From an uncultured Bacteroidales bacterium (GTDB lineage: Bacteria; Bacteroidota; Bacteroidia; Bacteroidales; Bacteroidaceae): 64,000 nucleotides of DNA. Positions 63,145 to 64,000 of the stretch are shown here, in pieces (the stretch's first letter is position 1; each line of letters opens with the position of its first letter). Position numbers and translations under genes: made by a program. Under the pieces are notes generated by a model. The model was not told the DNA's origin. It did no database searches and saw only the letters and a program-made list of their open reading frames with translations. The DNA lies in the NCBI GenBank assembly GCA_902778265.1, contig CACYXI010000001.1, forward strand, positions 222,649-286,648, given 5' to 3'.

Positions 63145-63951
63145 TTATTGTTCGTCTATTCTACCTGCAAAAGCTGTGCCACTATCTCCAATCTCGGCAA
63201 ACTTTTTTCGCTTTTCTGATAAAATCTTCATCTTCAAGCAAGATGCAAGCCACCTGGCAACAAAGTCGGTTCCGTAAAGAAAGGTGTCAAATGTCCCCTT
63301 ACCATTATTATAGTTGGGGTAAAACCACCCCTTGAAGAATGAGTTTCTATCTGCGAGCCATCGCGCATTGGTTTCTCTATCAATGTCATCTTCGCGCAGG
63401 TCAGCATTGGCAATAATCTCTTTTGCCTTTTGTTTGACTTCTTCATCTTCAATAGTCCAAAACCTTAATGAAGAAACTTCTCCAAGATGGTCAAAGAATT
63501 GCTTTGCAAGAGCAAGGGCATTATTAACTGCATCTTCCACTTCTTCCAAAGGGTAATGTTCTGAACGGATATAGAAGTAGCGGTTGTCCCAAGGCGAGCA
63601 GGCAAAGGTCTGCTTTTTCCCAAGTTCGGTACCCCAATCCTTATATGTCGGCCCGTAGCAATACTCGTTGCTATGATTCTTCTTCGTTCCCTCTTTCCCT
63701 GCACAATAATCCATAAAGGTATCTGCAAGAACTGCATCGTTTGGTAACGCGAAGTCAATGTCCACCCTAACGATATTGCTATCAAAAATAACGAAGTGGG
63801 CTTTCACGCTTGTTCCGTGTATGTGGTAACTCTTTGAATCTATGGCATTGGAAATAAAGGAATCCCCCTCTATGCAGGAGTCAGCTCCCTTAATACCAAG
63901 ACCGTTAATGATGCGTTCAACACAATAGTTGTAATTCTCCATATTGACCAT
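63145..63951 (-). CDS. Hypothetical protein (268 aa)
   Basis: MENYNYCVERIINGLGIKGA (nearby second ATG at 63942), ANARWLADRNSFFKG-like region (NARWLADRNSFFKGW) and YGTDFVARWLASCLKMKI. Ends GTAFAGRIDEQ, and the next upstream gene beyond the right edge seems to end GTAFAGRIVGN, so the two are probably tandem paralogs. Function unknown. Confidence 0.7.
   Translation of the reverse strand: MVNMENYNYCVERIINGLGIKGADSCIEGDSFISNAIDSKSYHIHGTSVKAHFVIFDSNIVRVDIDFALPNDAVLADTFMDYCAGKEGTKKNHSNEYCYGPTYKDWGTELGKKQTFACSPWDNRYFYIRSEHYPLEEVEDAVNNALALAKQFFDHLGEVSSLRFWTIEDEEVKQKAKEIIANADLREDDIDRETNARWLADRNSFFKGWFYPNYNNGKGTFDTFLYGTDFVARWLASCLKMKILSEKRKKFAEIGDSGTAFAGRIDEQ
63165..63181 (-). promoter_or_regulatory. 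Sigma-54-like element TGGCACA-GCTT-TTGCAG (minus)
   Basis: It lies within the last codons of the 63145 gene and 34 bases before ATG 63130. Because it is also coding (GTAFAG), chance is possible. Confidence 0.45.
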
Positions 63952-63983
63952 AATCGTATGTGTTTAATTTCCGACTATTCTAC

Positions 63984-64000
63984 CTGCAAAAGCTGTGCCA
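63984..64000 (-). promoter_or_regulatory. Sigma-54-like element TGGCACA-GCTT-TTGCAG (minus, copy)
   Basis: Identical to 63165-63181, 33 bases before ATG 63951, and apparently inside the 3' end of a gene that leaves the window. Confidence 0.45.

Noticed and set aside
62282-63277. Long plus-strand open frame
   Set aside because: It runs opposite a series of well-formed minus-strand genes with normal spacing and promoters; a shadow frame.

Overview
The window looks like part of a large double-stranded DNA phage (or closely related element) of a Bacteroidota host, most likely a gut Bacteroidales. The evidence is a family B DNA polymerase carrying several nested mobile elements, a guanylate-kinase-like enzyme, free-standing homing endonucleases, dense arrays of very small genes, and many promoters with the Bacteroidota -7 box TAnnTTTG. 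I see no capsid, terminase or tail gene, so 'phage' is an inference.

Layout. 1-5.2 kb: a DNA polymerase B gene fractured by a split intein with a Vsr-like endonuclease gene between the halves, a GGC-UAA...GGU junction that would need a translational hop, and an ORF-less group I intron. 5.3-13.2 kb: a mixed core block with a GIY-YIG-like protein, a membrane coiled-coil protein, a guanylate-kinase-like protein, a two-domain glycosyltransferase-like protein, a PD-(D/E)XK-like protein, small membrane and lipoproteins, and YqeY. 13.3-50.3 kb: a long plus-strand accessory array of about 100 tiny genes, dominated by recurring paralogous families. I call these FamA (MITEDYV...YCLENLI), FamB (LLKDLCARLPY...GLALEAPEGMY), FamC (KYIDAEKL...SLQQEQ...ARKEE), FamD (IRKDALLEWAKE), FamE (tandem WSEEDE modules), FamF (PAHY.PKEDG) and FamG (LDEAA...FKAGA.WM). 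The array contains truncated remnants, an IS607-type transposon (serine recombinase plus TnpB), IS200/IS605-like hairpins and one or two candidate structured RNAs. 50.4-55.1 kb: a plus-strand block with an RlaP-like nucleotidyltransferase and a 5'(3')-deoxyribonucleotidase-like HAD protein. 55.5-64 kb: minus-strand operons of small proteins (one DUF3846-like), separated by hairpin terminators and a repeated structured element.

Regulation. Two promoter types recur. The first is the Bacteroidota housekeeping type (TTG-N19/20-TAnnTTTG), several copies of which lie only 4-5 bases before the ATG and would give leaderless mRNAs. The second is a set of -24/-12 elements of the form TGGCAYG-N4-TTGNA that resemble sigma-54 promoters and head accessory operons on both strands. 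Within the accessory array many genes carry a strong AAGGAGG Shine-Dalgarno that is itself encoded by the conserved C-terminal codons (ARKEE-stop) of the upstream gene, so tail, ribosome-binding site and next start travel together.

The most unusual signals are the polymerase junction (split intein, apparent stop-codon hop and group I intron within 2.7 kb), the sigma-54-like promoter set, a 214-nt candidate RNA at 38.2 kb, a promoter-iteron-terminator unit at 55.8-56.1 kb, a covarying three-stem element in two copies, and a FamE gene in which two conserved Trp codons are TGA.
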